Positions 27,301-36,499 are shown, numbered from the stretch's first letter. The stretch is DNA of 40,814 nucleotides from Planctomycetaceae bacterium (GCA_021205245.1 JAJPXZ010000143.1:1-40814), one strand, 5' to 3'. Translations and numbers: made by a program. Notes: a model not told the origin generated them from the sequence alone.

Positions 27301-28554
27301 ATGGCAGCAGACAACCAAACAGCAAGCATTGAACCACAAGAACCCGGGATACCCTATTGGACAAAAGCGGTCGCCCTGTTCTTCCTGGGGTGGATCTTCA
27401 TCTACGCGACCAGGAACATTCTTAGTGCGTCAATGAACTCCATCCAGCAGGAGTTCGGCCTGACCCAGTCGCAACTGGGGTTGGTCAACAGCGTGTTCTT
27501 CTTCACCTACACGTTTGCGCAAATCCCCAGCGGCATGCTGGGCGACAGGTTCGGCCTGAAGCGCATGTTGATAATCGGTTTTCTCCTCTTCGGTATCTTT
27601 ACCGGAATGACCGGTCTCGCGACATCCTTCGCCGTCCTCGTCCTGATGCGCGCCCTGGTGGGCATCGGCCAGGGTACCTACTACGGTCCGCAATATGCCC
27701 TGTCCTCCGCTGCTATTCCGCTGAAGCATCGCGGCTTCGGCAGTGCGATTATCAACAGCGGCATGGCATTCGGCATATCGCTTGGGTTAATCGGCGCAGG
27801 CTTTATCATCAACACGCTTGGGCTTAACTGGCGCTACAGCTTCTATGCCTTTGCGATACCCACCGTCGTCATCGGGCTTCTGTTCCAGTTCGTCATCAAA
27901 GAGCCGCCCCGCGCCGTGGAAGCGCAACCAGCCGCCGACGCGACCAGTCCGGCCGCAACGACAGTCAAGCCCAAACTCAGTCGTAATATTATCGCCATCT
28001 ATGTTATGGTATTCTGCTCATTGTTCGGGTTTTTCGTCATCCAGACGTGGCTCCCGTATTATCTGCAGAACGAGCGTAACATCGCAGCCGGTCAAGTGGG
28101 CTTCGTCTCTTCCCTGGTGGCATGGGCCTCCATCCCCGGCGCGCTTATCTTCAGCCGCATGTCGGACAAGCTCCGCCGCCGCAAACTGTTTATCGTGTTG
28201 TTGGTGGTCTTGGCCCTCTTCTCCATCATGGGGTGCGTCTATTTTGAGCAATACAGCCTCATGATCACCTGCCTGGTAATTTACGGTCTCACCGGCAAAC
28301 TGGCCCTCGACCCCATCCTGGTGGCATCGGTGGCTGACAACGCCGCTTCGGGCAACCGGGGAACTATCTTCAGCGTCTATAACTTTGTCGGCATGTCGTC
28401 CTCAATCGTGGCGCCGTATCTCGCCGGCTTCCTGTCGGATACCACCGGTTCATTGGCTTCGGCTTTCTACCTGTCCGGCGGTCTCCTGCTTATTGGCCTT
28501 GTGACAATTCTGTTTGTCTTCAAAGACACCCTCAAACAACAAGGCGCCGCCTAA
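27301..28554 (+). CDS. MFS transporter (sugar-phosphate/anion symporter-like)
   Basis: This 417-residue major facilitator protein has about 12 membrane segments in two halves joined by a cytoplasmic linker near residue 205 (P-P-R-A-V-E-A-Q-P-A-A-D-A). The MFS signature between helices 2 and 3 is G-D-R-F-G-L-K-R. The helix-1 start Y-A-T-R-N-I-L-S-A-S-M resembles the organic-anion and glycerol-3-phosphate type permeases. ATG 27301 was chosen over an earlier frame start at 27268, because GGAG overlaps the preceding stop at the right distance. As third gene of the sigma-54-driven operon it probably imports the carbamoylated substrate (allantoate- or oxalurate-like) or exports the residual acid such as oxamate. 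The sequence does not decide direction or substrate. Confidence 0.88.
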   Translation: MAADNQTASIEPQEPGIPYWTKAVALFFLGWIFIYATRNILSASMNSIQQEFGLTQSQLGLVNSVFFFTYTFAQIPSGMLGDRFGLKRMLIIGFLLFGIFTGMTGLATSFAVLVLMRALVGIGQGTYYGPQYALSSAAIPLKHRGFGSAIINSGMAFGISLGLIGAGFIINTLGLNWRYSFYAFAIPTVVIGLLFQFVIKEPPRAVEAQPAADATSPAATTVKPKLSRNIIAIYVMVFCSLFGFFVIQTWLPYYLQNERNIAAGQVGFVSSLVAWASIPGALIFSRMSDKLRRRKLFIVLLVVLALFSIMGCVYFEQYSLMITCLVIYGLTGKLALDPILVASVADNAASGNRGTIFSVYNFVGMSSSIVAPYLAGFLSDTTGSLASAFYLSGGLLLIGLVTILFVFKDTLKQQGAA

Positions 28555-28562
28555 CACTCCAG

Positions 28563-28591
28563 TCGCCGCCATGAGTCACTCATGGCGGCGA
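28563..28591. terminator. Perfect 13-bp hairpin after the MFS gene
   Basis: TCGCCGCCATGAG and its exact complement flank a 3-base loop (TCA), starting eight bases after the MFS stop. The stem is very stable. There is no T-run after it, so it may act as a 3' mRNA stabiliser or a factor-assisted terminator separating the operon from the symporter gene. Confidence 0.6.
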
Positions 28592-28681
28592 TGATGTATC
28601 GTTGTCCAAACAAAGTGCCAGAGGGCTTTTTGCCCATGTCCCAGTGTCTCCCGTCAACCGGATTGCGGAGGAGGAGGTGGC

Positions 28682-29917
28682 ATGAAGAAATTGAGTATGA
28701 CCGCGCAGATTCTCATCGCCACGGTGCTGGGCGTGATCCTGGGCATAATTTTTGGTGAACGGATGCAGCCGGTGCGCCTGCTCGGCGACATTTTTCTCCG
28801 GCTGATTCAGATGAACATCGTCCTGCTGGTTTTGGGCCATGTGGTGGAGGCGGTGGGCAGCATTAATCCCCGATCGCTGGGGAGGCTCGGGATAAAAACC
28901 TTCACCATCTTTATCACGTCGTCATTGTGCGCCGCCGGCTGGGGCGTTCTCATGGGTACCTTTTTCCAACCCGGCACAGGAACGGATCTCGGATCAATGG
29001 CGGGCAGTGATGTAGTATCCGCCACAGTGATGTCCATCACCGACACCATCCTCGGCTTCATCTCGCCAAACATTGTCGGTTCCATGGCTCAGGGAACCAT
29101 TGTCCACGTCATCCTTTTTGGCATCCTCTTTGGTATTGCCGCCGGTGCGGTGGCGGCAAAGCAGGAAGACCGCCGTTTTCTGGATTTGGTCACCCTGTTC
29201 AACAAGACCATCATCAAGCTGGTTTCCGGCATCATGAGGATCGCGCCAATCGGCATCTGCGCCTTGCTGGCGTCAACCGTTGGAAAACTGGGGATCGGGA
29301 TTATCGTTCCCCTGGCGAAGTACCTCGCTGTCTATGGCCTGGCGACCCTGGTATTCCTTGTCGCATGGCTGGTAATAATCAGCATTCGCTGCAAAGTGAG
29401 CTTGCCCCGTCTGGTCCGGAACATATCGGGCATCTCGATGATGGCCCTTGCAACCACTTCATCCGCCGTGACCCTTCCGACCACCCTAAGGGATTCGGAG
29501 GAACGAATCGGCATCAGTAGGCGCCTCTGCCAGTTTGTGCTGCCCCTTGGCATGTCTTTGAATTGTAACGGCGCGGCCATGCACATGGCGATAACGATCA
29601 TTACCATATCGCAAATCTACGGCGTGCACTACGGCCCTGGCCAGACGATATACATCGTCGTCCTTGCCACGATGTCTTCGATGGCCAATGCGGTCGTTCC
29701 CGGAGCCGGGCTGGTTTCGTTGTCGATCGTCATTCCCGCGATGGGGCTGCCTCTGGAAAGTATCGCCCTTTTCGCCAGTGTTGACTGGTTTGTCGGCATG
29801 CTCCGCACAATTTTGAACGTTGACGCCGACGTCTTCACCGCCATGCTGTTGTCCATGAAGGAAGGGGAATTGGACAGGCGGATCTTCTACGGAGAAAAAG
29901 CGGCCGATGCACCCTGA
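28682..29917 (+). CDS. DAACS-family dicarboxylate/amino acid:cation symporter with altered substrate site
   Basis: This 411-residue inner-membrane protein is of the GltP/DctA/SstT type. The first re-entrant loop is recognisable as T-T-S-S-A-V-T-L-P-T-T-L-R, and the ribosome site is strong (GGAGGAGGAGG). Two key places differ from glutamate/aspartate carriers. The NMDGT cation/substrate motif reads N-C-N-G-A (residues 294-298). In the last helix the Asp that holds the amino group (D394 in GltPh) is Gly372, while the carboxylate-binding Arg (R397 in GltPh) is kept as Arg375 and a later Asp (D405) as Asp383. By analogy with DctA this points to a substrate without an alpha-amino group. It has its own short upstream region, so co-regulation with the carbamoyl locus is only positional. 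Confidence 0.87.
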   Translation: MKKLSMTAQILIATVLGVILGIIFGERMQPVRLLGDIFLRLIQMNIVLLVLGHVVEAVGSINPRSLGRLGIKTFTIFITSSLCAAGWGVLMGTFFQPGTGTDLGSMAGSDVVSATVMSITDTILGFISPNIVGSMAQGTIVHVILFGILFGIAAGAVAAKQEDRRFLDLVTLFNKTIIKLVSGIMRIAPIGICALLASTVGKLGIGIIVPLAKYLAVYGLATLVFLVAWLVIISIRCKVSLPRLVRNISGISMMALATTSSAVTLPTTLRDSEERIGISRRLCQFVLPLGMSLNCNGAAMHMAITIITISQIYGVHYGPGQTIYIVVLATMSSMANAVVPGAGLVSLSIVIPAMGLPLESIALFASVDWFVGMLRTILNVDADVFTAMLLSMKEGELDRRIFYGEKAADAP

Positions 29918-29999
29918 GAGACTGGCTCGACTAGGGTACCCTTCCTCGTTGAAGTCTGGTGTGAAGGACGTTACATCCGTATTACAAACAGGCTGTTCA

Positions 30000-30025
30000 G
30001 CCATAGGGTTAACTAAATAGCCATA
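30000..30025 (+). promoter_or_regulatory. Degenerate pair of GCCATA half-sites
   Basis: GCCATA occurs at 30000-30005 and again at 30020-30025, exactly 20 bp apart, the same period as the two activator-site pairs upstream. The left halves are poor (ACAGGC and GTTAAC against TATGGC), and no sigma-54 promoter was found nearby. It is recorded only as a possible decayed site. Confidence 0.2.
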
Positions 30026-30037
30026 ATACTCTTAAAT

Positions 30038-30070
30038 GCCACCTATTCATGGGATAGGTGGCCTTTTCTT
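30038..30070 (+). terminator. Rho-independent terminator after the symporter
   Basis: GCCACCTAT (30038-30046) and ATAGGTGGC (30054-30062) form a 9-bp stem with a 7-base loop, followed by CTTTTCTT. It ends rightward transcription from the symporter ahead of the convergent AraC gene. Confidence 0.8.
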
Positions 30071-30140
30071 GAAATCCGTTATTTAACGAACGGCATTATC
30101 AATTTGAAGAAGAGTCCTGTACAGCATTTGCGATCATAAA

Positions 30141-31004
30141 TCACCTGCTATTCGCATGGCTGCGTGGACTGTCGCCGAAGACGCGACGAAACGCCTTCGA
30201 AAGAGCGAATCCGCTCGAGTAACCAGTCAAATCCGCAATATGCTCGAGCTTCATATCTGTACCACGCATGAGCATCAACGCCTTGTCCATGCGGATCTTC
30301 GCCAGCATAGCGTTGGTTGACATCCCGTATATCTGCCGCATGAGGCGGTTGAAGTGTGGCGGAGAGATATGCGCCATTTCCGCCAGGTCGTCCGTCCGCC
30401 AGCGCCGGGCTGGGTTCAAACGCACCTCGCGCCACACGTCGGCCAGGGTTGCGGACCATCGATGCGGGTTGTCGTCGGGTTCCATCAATTCCTGGCGCAG
30501 ATACGCTATCAGGAGGCGCACCCACCCTTCCATGACTTCCACATCATCGTCCCACCGCTCACCCTGTTCGACAATCCCCTCGGCGACACGACGCAACTGG
30601 TCGATGCGGTGTGAACGAAGCTTCCGCTCACCCAACGCATGCCATGACGACCAATAGCCTTCGTCACGGAAATGAATCCAAACATACCGCCATTCGTCCT
30701 CGACCCAATAATGATGTGGATAGTAGGCAGGGACCAGCCACACCTCCCCGGGATTGACCACGCCTTGGCCTGCTGGAGTAACATAATGGCCGCGCCCTTC
30801 GATGCAGAAATAGGCGCTATGCTGATCGTAATCGAGCCGGCTAATTTCAAATGGTGGCCGATGAAAACTCGTTCCGGCTATACGTATGCCAAATTGGGAC
30901 TGGAGCGCGAAAGGAGTGCCATCGGTCGGAAAGAAGCGTCTCTCCCCTCTTTCCAAGGCTAGAATGAAGATTTCATTTTCCAGATCTCGTCGTTTTGCCA
31001 CCAT
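30141..31004 (-). CDS. AraC-family transcriptional regulator of the arabinoside operon
   Basis: This 287-residue regulator has an N-terminal cupin sensor (Y-F-C-I-E-G-R-G-H-Y, then N-P-G-E-V-W-L-V-P and Y-P-H-H-Y). The C-terminal double helix-turn-helix is typical of AraC/XylS proteins (W-R-T-D-D-L-A-E-M-A-H-I-S-P-P-H-F-N-R-L, then I-A-D-L-T-G-Y-S-S-G-F-A-L-S-K-A-F-R). ATG 31004 with GGAGG close by was chosen; a TTG at 31064 is possible but would make an unusually long N-terminus. It is divergent from the sugar ABC operon, with about 250 bases between start codons, and so probably activates it in response to an imported pentose sugar. The final helix carries the usual F-G-D-S-P region. Confidence 0.9.
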   Translation of the reverse strand: MVAKRRDLENEIFILALERGERRFFPTDGTPFALQSQFGIRIAGTSFHRPPFEISRLDYDQHSAYFCIEGRGHYVTPAGQGVVNPGEVWLVPAYYPHHYWVEDEWRYVWIHFRDEGYWSSWHALGERKLRSHRIDQLRRVAEGIVEQGERWDDDVEVMEGWVRLLIAYLRQELMEPDDNPHRWSATLADVWREVRLNPARRWRTDDLAEMAHISPPHFNRLMRQIYGMSTNAMLAKIRMDKALMLMRGTDMKLEHIADLTGYSSGFALSKAFRRVFGDSPRSHANSR

Positions 31005-31257
31005 GTGCCTCCAGGCTAATGATTGAATTGGATATATTATTGATTGATCCAGCCATTGCGGCAAGGGTTTTGTGTGATATAGTTAAGATACACGAGATAG
31101 GACGCACCAACCGACGCTACCATCACCATTGCCCCGCACCGGTCTCTCCGGTCCCCTAGCCCATTGCCCTGCCGCCTTTGCGGCAGCCGCATCCACAAGC
31201 ATAATGGCCAAGAGGCCTTTTATGGGTATGAGAACCGTCCGAAACCAGGAGACCGTC

Positions 31258-32523
31258 ATGAATCACCGAGGGAAGAAATCCACACTTATTACTTTATCCT
31301 GTGCAATAATGCTTGCTCTCGCAAGTATCGCCACCGCCGCCGACACGTTTTCCCTGTGGGTACGGAGCGATAACGGTACCTTCATGGAGCCGCTGGTAAA
31401 AGCATACAACGCCAAGGGCGGCGATCAGGTGAAGTTGGAGATCATCATAGCGCAGGAAGTGATGCAAAAACTGGCGACGTCCTATTCGGCCGGCCAGGCA
31501 CCCGACGCGGTCTCCCTGGACCTCATCTATACCCCCCAGCTTATCAAAGCGGGGATGCTGGAAGACATCACCGACTACGCCACGTCCCTTCCATACTTCG
31601 ACGACCTATCCCAATCCCATGTGACAATTAGTACGGACCTGGAAACGAAGAAGATATACGGTCTTCCCTATTCGGCCGAGTCATCCTTCATCCTCTACAA
31701 CAAAAACCTCTATCGCCAAGCAGGCCTTGATCCGGAAAAGCCGCCCATGAACTGGGCTGAATTCGAAGATCATTGCGTCAAGATCGCGGAGAGTGCCGAT
31801 GATACCTACGGCTTCTACCTCCTCGGTTCAAACGGCGGATGGCTCGCGTTCTCCTTCAATCCGCTGATCTGGGCTTCCGGCGGAGACACCTTGTCCGCAG
31901 ACGGCATGACAGCGCGGATCGACACGCCTGAAGTCAAGGACGCGATTGCCCTCTACCGTCGCCTCTATCAGCGCGGCGCCATCCCCGAGAGCGCCATCAC
32001 GGACGCCGGCGCCAATATGTTGACCGGCTTTCTTGCCGGGAAGATTGGTCTTATGTCCTGCGGCACCTTCCTCATCGGTGTTGTTCTCAAGGATCACCCG
32101 GAAATCGACTTCGGCGTCACGCCCATTCCCGGCAAAAATGGCGGGTTCGCCACTTTCGCAGGCGGTGACGTCATCGTCTTCCCCAAAGGGACCAAAAAGC
32201 TCGACGCCTCCAAGCGCTTCCTCGAGTGGTGCTATTCGCTTGAAGGCCAGACCATCATGGCTGAATTCGGCAGCCTGCCAGTGCGTTCCGACCTCGCCGC
32301 CCAAGCGCTTGCCAAACTGGACAGCCGCTACCTCATGCCGGCAGAAATCCTCGCCAAGGGACACACGCCCTACAGCCTAGTGTATAGCGAAGTCTTCCTG
32401 AACAACAATGGCCCCTGGACCGAGATGCTTAATCGCGGCTTTTTCACCGACGAAGACATCGATGAGTTGGTCCAGGAGGGTCAGGAAGAAATTCAACGGA
32501 TAATCGACGAAAATAACGATTAA
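31258..32523 (+). CDS. Sugar ABC transporter substrate-binding protein (family 1, extracellular)
   Basis: This 421-residue periplasmic protein has a Sec signal peptide (MNHRGKKSTLITLSCAIMLA, then L-A-S-I-A-T-A-A with the cut after A-T-A). There is no lipobox, as expected for a Gram-negative. The body is a family-1 solute-binding protein of the maltose/UgpB type, with Y-S-A-G-Q-A-P-D-A-V-S-L-D near the N-terminus and aromatic residues such as W-Y/W-A-S-G-G-D in the cleft. ATG 31258, with AGGAGA before it, was preferred over an in-frame start at 31129 that would place 43 non-signal residues first. It is first in the ABC operon and probably binds arabinofuranosyl oligosaccharides, judging only from the GH127 neighbour. 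Confidence 0.9.
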   Translation: MNHRGKKSTLITLSCAIMLALASIATAADTFSLWVRSDNGTFMEPLVKAYNAKGGDQVKLEIIIAQEVMQKLATSYSAGQAPDAVSLDLIYTPQLIKAGMLEDITDYATSLPYFDDLSQSHVTISTDLETKKIYGLPYSAESSFILYNKNLYRQAGLDPEKPPMNWAEFEDHCVKIAESADDTYGFYLLGSNGGWLAFSFNPLIWASGGDTLSADGMTARIDTPEVKDAIALYRRLYQRGAIPESAITDAGANMLTGFLAGKIGLMSCGTFLIGVVLKDHPEIDFGVTPIPGKNGGFATFAGGDVIVFPKGTKKLDASKRFLEWCYSLEGQTIMAEFGSLPVRSDLAAQALAKLDSRYLMPAEILAKGHTPYSLVYSEVFLNNNGPWTEMLNRGFFTDEDIDELVQEGQEEIQRIIDENND

Positions 32524-32557
32524 CCCCGGCACTCCTTTCGACACATTCACTGAGGCG

Positions 32558-32600
32558 ACTCCACCCCGAGGAAAAGCACCAACCTCCACGGGGTAGGAGT
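32558..32600 (+). other. Intercistronic hairpin after the binding-protein gene
   Basis: ACTCC-a-CCCCG (32558-32568) pairs with CGGGG-ta-GGAGT (32589-32600) across a loop of about 20 bases. Hairpins in this position commonly stabilise binding-protein mRNA or damp read-through into the permease genes. It lies between the stop at 32523 and the next start at 32627. Confidence 0.5.
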
Positions 32601-32626
32601 GGCATGCCATCATACCGGAGACGCTT

Positions 32627-33592
32627 ATGTCAACGTTTGAAACCGATCAGTCCGTCTCGCCGCTCGATCCGGCGGCGACGTCGGCTGATATTCGGGACAG
32701 ACTGAAACGCAAATACCCGCCGCCTAAATCCCAGTGGATTGCGCTGGCTTTCATCGCGCCAGCGCTGGTCCTGGTGGTTGCCTTTTTCCTGGTTCCGCTG
32801 ATCATGGCGATATGGATGTCCCTGCACAACTGGCCGCTCATGGGCACACCCAAGTTCACAGGCCTCACGAATTATATCCGCCTGGCATCGGACAAGGCAT
32901 TTCTCAACGCGCTGCTGTTCACCGGCAAATATACGGTCGTGGTCACCCTCGCCATTTTCGCGGTGGCTTTTCCGCTGGCATTGTTCGTGGACAGAAAGTC
33001 TCGCCTGACAGGGTTTTTCCGGACCAGTTACTTCTTGCCGTCGGTCGTTGGCTTTGCCACCTCGTGTCTGTTATGGGTATGGCTTCTCAGTCCCGACAAC
33101 GGACTGTTCAGCGTCGCCCTTCAGCGGCTGGGCTGGGTTGATAAGCCGGTTCAATTTATCGGCAACTTCAATCTTGCTTTTGCCTCCATTATCGTCATGG
33201 TGGTGTGGCGCATGGCCGGCTTTACCATGCTTCTTCTCCTTACGGGAATCCAGGCCATTCCCCACGACATCCAGGAGGCGGCACGTATTGACGGCGCGAC
33301 GGCATGGCAGCGGTTCAAGCTCATCACGCTCCCGCTTATGAGACGGACGCTCGCCCTTACCATGGTCATGTCCATTGCCGGTTCCATCCTGGCCTTCGAC
33401 CAATTCTACATCATTACCCTTGGCGGCCCGCGCCGGCAGACCATGACCGCCGTCTACCAGATTTATAATACCTCCTTCATCTCCTTTAAGCTCGGCTATG
33501 GCGCGGCGATGTCTGTCGTTCTCATGCTGATATTGGTGGCGCTAACCGTAATACAACTCTATGTCCTGCGTAACAAGGAGCCGTCAAAATGA
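32627..33592 (+). CDS. Sugar ABC transporter permease, MalF/UgpA type
   Basis: This 321-residue inner-membrane permease has an N-terminal cytoplasmic tail of about 40 residues and six predicted membrane segments. The EAA loop that docks the ATPase is present (E-A-A-R-I-D-G-A-T-A-W-Q-R-F near residue 217). It is the first permease of the pair and overlaps the next gene by four bases (ATGA), so the two are translated together as a heterodimer. Substrate is taken from the operon context (GH127 arabinofuranosidase). Confidence 0.92.
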   Translation: MSTFETDQSVSPLDPAATSADIRDRLKRKYPPPKSQWIALAFIAPALVLVVAFFLVPLIMAIWMSLHNWPLMGTPKFTGLTNYIRLASDKAFLNALLFTGKYTVVVTLAIFAVAFPLALFVDRKSRLTGFFRTSYFLPSVVGFATSCLLWVWLLSPDNGLFSVALQRLGWVDKPVQFIGNFNLAFASIIVMVVWRMAGFTMLLLLTGIQAIPHDIQEAARIDGATAWQRFKLITLPLMRRTLALTMVMSIAGSILAFDQFYIITLGGPRRQTMTAVYQIYNTSFISFKLGYGAAMSVVLMLILVALTVIQLYVLRNKEPSK

Positions 33593-34488
33593 TCGATGAA
33601 TCCACGCCAAACGACGCTCCGCGTCCGCGCCCTCCCAAAAATCCGGTTCCCTTCGGCCGCCGTTTCAGCACCACCTTCGTAGGCGGCGTAGGCATCATCC
33701 TGGCCGCACTGTTCCTCGCGCCCATGCTGTGGGTGGCCTTGTCTTCCTTGAAGCCGAAGGAAGAGGCATCCCAGCCGCCGCTGCCGCCGTGGCCGACCTC
33801 CACCGTCTCCATTGACACCTACCGGGAGCTGAATACTTTCGGTGACGGGTTACTAGGCCATTCGGTCAACAGTCTCGCTGTGTCTATCGGCACTGTCCTT
33901 CTCACCGTTGCCGTCAGCACCCTGGCCGGATATGGCTTTTCCCGCTTCCGTTTTAAAGGGAAGAATATCCTTTTCATGGTGATCATGCTAACGATGATGG
34001 TGCCGTTCCAGTCCATCCTTACACCGCTGTTTCTCTTGCTCACCAAGGTGGGGCTGCAAAACAGTCTCTTCGGGCTGGCGTTGGTGTACACCACCCTTCA
34101 GTTGCCGTTCTCGGTATTCATGATGCGGAACTCCTTTGACGCCGTTCCCCTGGACATCGAGGAAGCGGCCCGCATCGATGGCTGTACCACTATGTCTATG
34201 TTGCGCCGGATTATGCTGAACCTGACCCTGCCTGGCATAGCCACAGTCTCCATTTTCGCCTTCCTGACATCCTGGAATGAGTTCCTGGGCGCGCTGGTCC
34301 TCCTGACCAATACCGAATACCAGACCCTCCCCGTCATAATGGCGATGGTGCGTTACGGCAAATACGGCGGCATCAACTGGGGCGCGGTGCAGGCTGGCGT
34401 GACTGTAATGATGATCCCCTGCCTTATCCTCTTCCTTCTTCTGCAGCGCTACTATGTGCGCGGGCTAACAGCCGGAGCGGTCAAGTAA
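33589..34488 (+). CDS. Sugar ABC transporter permease, MalG/UgpE type
   Basis: This 299-residue inner-membrane permease has about six membrane segments. Its EAA loop is E-E-A-A-R-I-D-G-C-T-T-M-S-M-L near residue 185, and the C-terminal region (Q-R-Y-Y-V-R-G-L-T-A-G-A-V-K) is typical of this family. Its start overlaps the MalF-type stop, and the GH127 gene follows 27 bases later behind AAAGGA. It completes the membrane channel, which would work with the ATPase at 36500. Confidence 0.92.
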   Translation: MIDESTPNDAPRPRPPKNPVPFGRRFSTTFVGGVGIILAALFLAPMLWVALSSLKPKEEASQPPLPPWPTSTVSIDTYRELNTFGDGLLGHSVNSLAVSIGTVLLTVAVSTLAGYGFSRFRFKGKNILFMVIMLTMMVPFQSILTPLFLLLTKVGLQNSLFGLALVYTTLQLPFSVFMMRNSFDAVPLDIEEAARIDGCTTMSMLRRIMLNLTLPGIATVSIFAFLTSWNEFLGALVLLTNTEYQTLPVIMAMVRYGKYGGINWGAVQAGVTVMMIPCLILFLLLQRYYVRGLTAGAVK

Positions 34489-34515
34489 GCAACCACACCT
34501 AATTAAAGGAAAACC

Positions 34516-36438
34516 ATGAGCGTGAGCGAGAGTCATACATACCGTCCGCCGAGCCTACCGCAGATCAGCGTCGGCGGCTTCTGGCGTTCCCGTATCGCGG
34601 CAGTGCGGGAACATACCGCACCGGTCCTGTACGAACGTGCGGTCGCGGCTGGAACACTGGACCAGGTCGATGTCGACAAGCCGGTGCCGGAACTGCGCAT
34701 CCCTATCGGACCCTCGGGCGACACACAGCAGATGTTCTGGGATTCGGACATCGGGAAGATAATCGAAGCCTATGCATACCTTGTTTCAGATAAACGGGAC
34801 CCAGCCATCGAGGAGCGGGTTGACTATCTCGTCGGCCTATTGAAGAAGTTGCAACAGCCTGACGGCTATCTCAACAGTTGGTTCACCCGCATGCAGCCTG
34901 GAAAGCGCTGGACAAACCTCCGCGACTGCCACGAAATGTACAATGCCGGGCATTTGCTCGAAGGCGCGGTCGCCTACTACCAGGCCACGGGCAAGCGCGA
35001 ATTTCTTGACATCATGGAGCGCTATCTCGACCACATCGCCGATCAATTCGGCACCGGCGAAGGACAAAAACGCGGCTACCCCGGGCACGAGGAATTGGAA
35101 TTGGCGCTCATGAGCTTGTATCGTCTCACAGGCGATCAAAAGAGACTCGATCTCGCCTCCTATTTCATCAATGAGCGTGGGCGGCTGCCGCATTATTTCG
35201 ATCAGGAGGCAGCTGACCGGGGTGAAAAGGTCAACAAGCGTCCCAGTGCCAACCACGAATACAGCCAGTCCCACAAGCCGGTGCGGGAGCAGGACAAGGT
35301 GGTGGGACACGCTGTCCGAGCCATGTACCTTTACTCCGGCATGGCAGACGTAGCGATGGAAACAGGCGACGACAGCCTGCGTCAGGCACTGGACAAACTC
35401 TGGGACGACCTGACCTCAAAACGACTCTATCTGACCGGCGGCATGGGACCGTCGAAGGAAAACGAGGGGTTCACCGCCGACTACGACTTCCCCAACGAAT
35501 CAGCCTATGCCGAGACCTGCGCCTCCATCGGCCTTGTCTTCTGGGCGCGGCGCATGCTTGGCTTTGGCCCGAACACTCGCTATGCAGACGTGATGGAGCA
35601 GGCGCTGTATAACGGGGTACTATCAGGGATGTCCTTGGACGGGGCGAAGTTTTTCTACGAAAATCCGCTCGAAAGCCGGGGCGACCACCGACGCTGGGAA
35701 TGGCACCAGTGTCCTTGCTGCCCACCCAACCTTGCACGGCTCACCGCTTCCATCGGAACGTATATCTATGGTCAGTCAGAGAACGGGATTGCGGTTCATC
35801 TCTTCTGCGACAGCACCGGGCATTTCGATATCGCGGGCGGAAAGGTTACCCTCACGCAGGAAACGAGGTATCCGTGGGACGGCAAGGTCGCCATCCGTGT
35901 CGGCGTGGAGAATGTCGACCGGTTTACCCTGTCAGCGCGGATTCCGGGGTGGAGCAGAAATACCACCGCCACCCTGAACGGCGACAAAGTTGAACTCGAA
36001 ATGAATGTCCAGGACGGCTACCTCACGCTGGATCGCCAGTGGAAAGACGGCGATATCCTCGTCCTCACCATTCCCCTGGATACCCGGGTGATATGGCCCC
36101 ACCCGGAAATCCGCCAGAACGCGGGGAGGATAGCCCTCGCGCGCGGTCCACTCCTGTATTGCTTGGCGAGCGCCGACAACCCGTTCCCCCTTAACCGGAT
36201 TCGGGTTCGTCCGGATACTTCGTTCGTGCCCGAGTTTCGGCAGGACATTCTCGACGGCGTTACCGTCCTGAAGGCACCTGCCCGGCTTGTCGCCACCGAG
36301 GGATGGGGTACGACGCTATACCGGGAAAGCGCGCCGCTTCTCGTCGACACGACCATCACCGCCGTTCCGTATTTCGCGTGGGACAACCGGGAAGCCGGAG
36401 AAATGCTGGTCTGGATGCCGGTCGATAGCCAGGGATAA
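34516..36438 (+). CDS. GH127 beta-L-arabinofuranosidase, cytoplasmic
   Basis: This 640-residue enzyme belongs to glycoside hydrolase family 127 (HypBA1 type), which removes terminal beta-L-arabinofuranose with a cysteine nucleophile held by zinc. Expected residues line up with HypBA1. The ligands Glu333 and Cys335 lie in A-E-T-C-A-S-I-G (HypBA1 Glu338, Cys340). Cys401 and Cys402 lie in Q-C-P-C-C-P-P-N (Cys417 nucleophile and Cys418). The acid/base candidate Glu317 lies in E-N-E-G-F-T (Glu322). The D-C-H-E-M-Y-N-A-G-H-L block lies near residue 138. There is no signal peptide, so cleavage would follow import by the surrounding ABC transporter. GH127 is broad and a related arabinoside could be the real substrate. 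Confidence 0.92.
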   Translation: MSVSESHTYRPPSLPQISVGGFWRSRIAAVREHTAPVLYERAVAAGTLDQVDVDKPVPELRIPIGPSGDTQQMFWDSDIGKIIEAYAYLVSDKRDPAIEERVDYLVGLLKKLQQPDGYLNSWFTRMQPGKRWTNLRDCHEMYNAGHLLEGAVAYYQATGKREFLDIMERYLDHIADQFGTGEGQKRGYPGHEELELALMSLYRLTGDQKRLDLASYFINERGRLPHYFDQEAADRGEKVNKRPSANHEYSQSHKPVREQDKVVGHAVRAMYLYSGMADVAMETGDDSLRQALDKLWDDLTSKRLYLTGGMGPSKENEGFTADYDFPNESAYAETCASIGLVFWARRMLGFGPNTRYADVMEQALYNGVLSGMSLDGAKFFYENPLESRGDHRRWEWHQCPCCPPNLARLTASIGTYIYGQSENGIAVHLFCDSTGHFDIAGGKVTLTQETRYPWDGKVAIRVGVENVDRFTLSARIPGWSRNTTATLNGDKVELEMNVQDGYLTLDRQWKDGDILVLTIPLDTRVIWPHPEIRQNAGRIALARGPLLYCLASADNPFPLNRIRVRPDTSFVPEFRQDILDGVTVLKAPARLVATEGWGTTLYRESAPLLVDTTITAVPYFAWDNREAGEMLVWMPVDSQG

Positions 36439-36499
36439 ACCGCTACCATTTACGATGCCTACCGCCCGCGCGGACAGGCACAGAGCCGGGAGGTGTTTT

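Noticed and set aside
28605-28620. Minus-strand TGGCAC box resembling a sigma-54 promoter
   Set aside because: The -12 element is TTGGA (GC lost) and no leftward gene lies in front of it.
31005-31064. TTG start giving a 307-aa AraC regulator
   Set aside because: The extra 20 residues are unlike the family and a GGAGG-preceded ATG lies at 31004.
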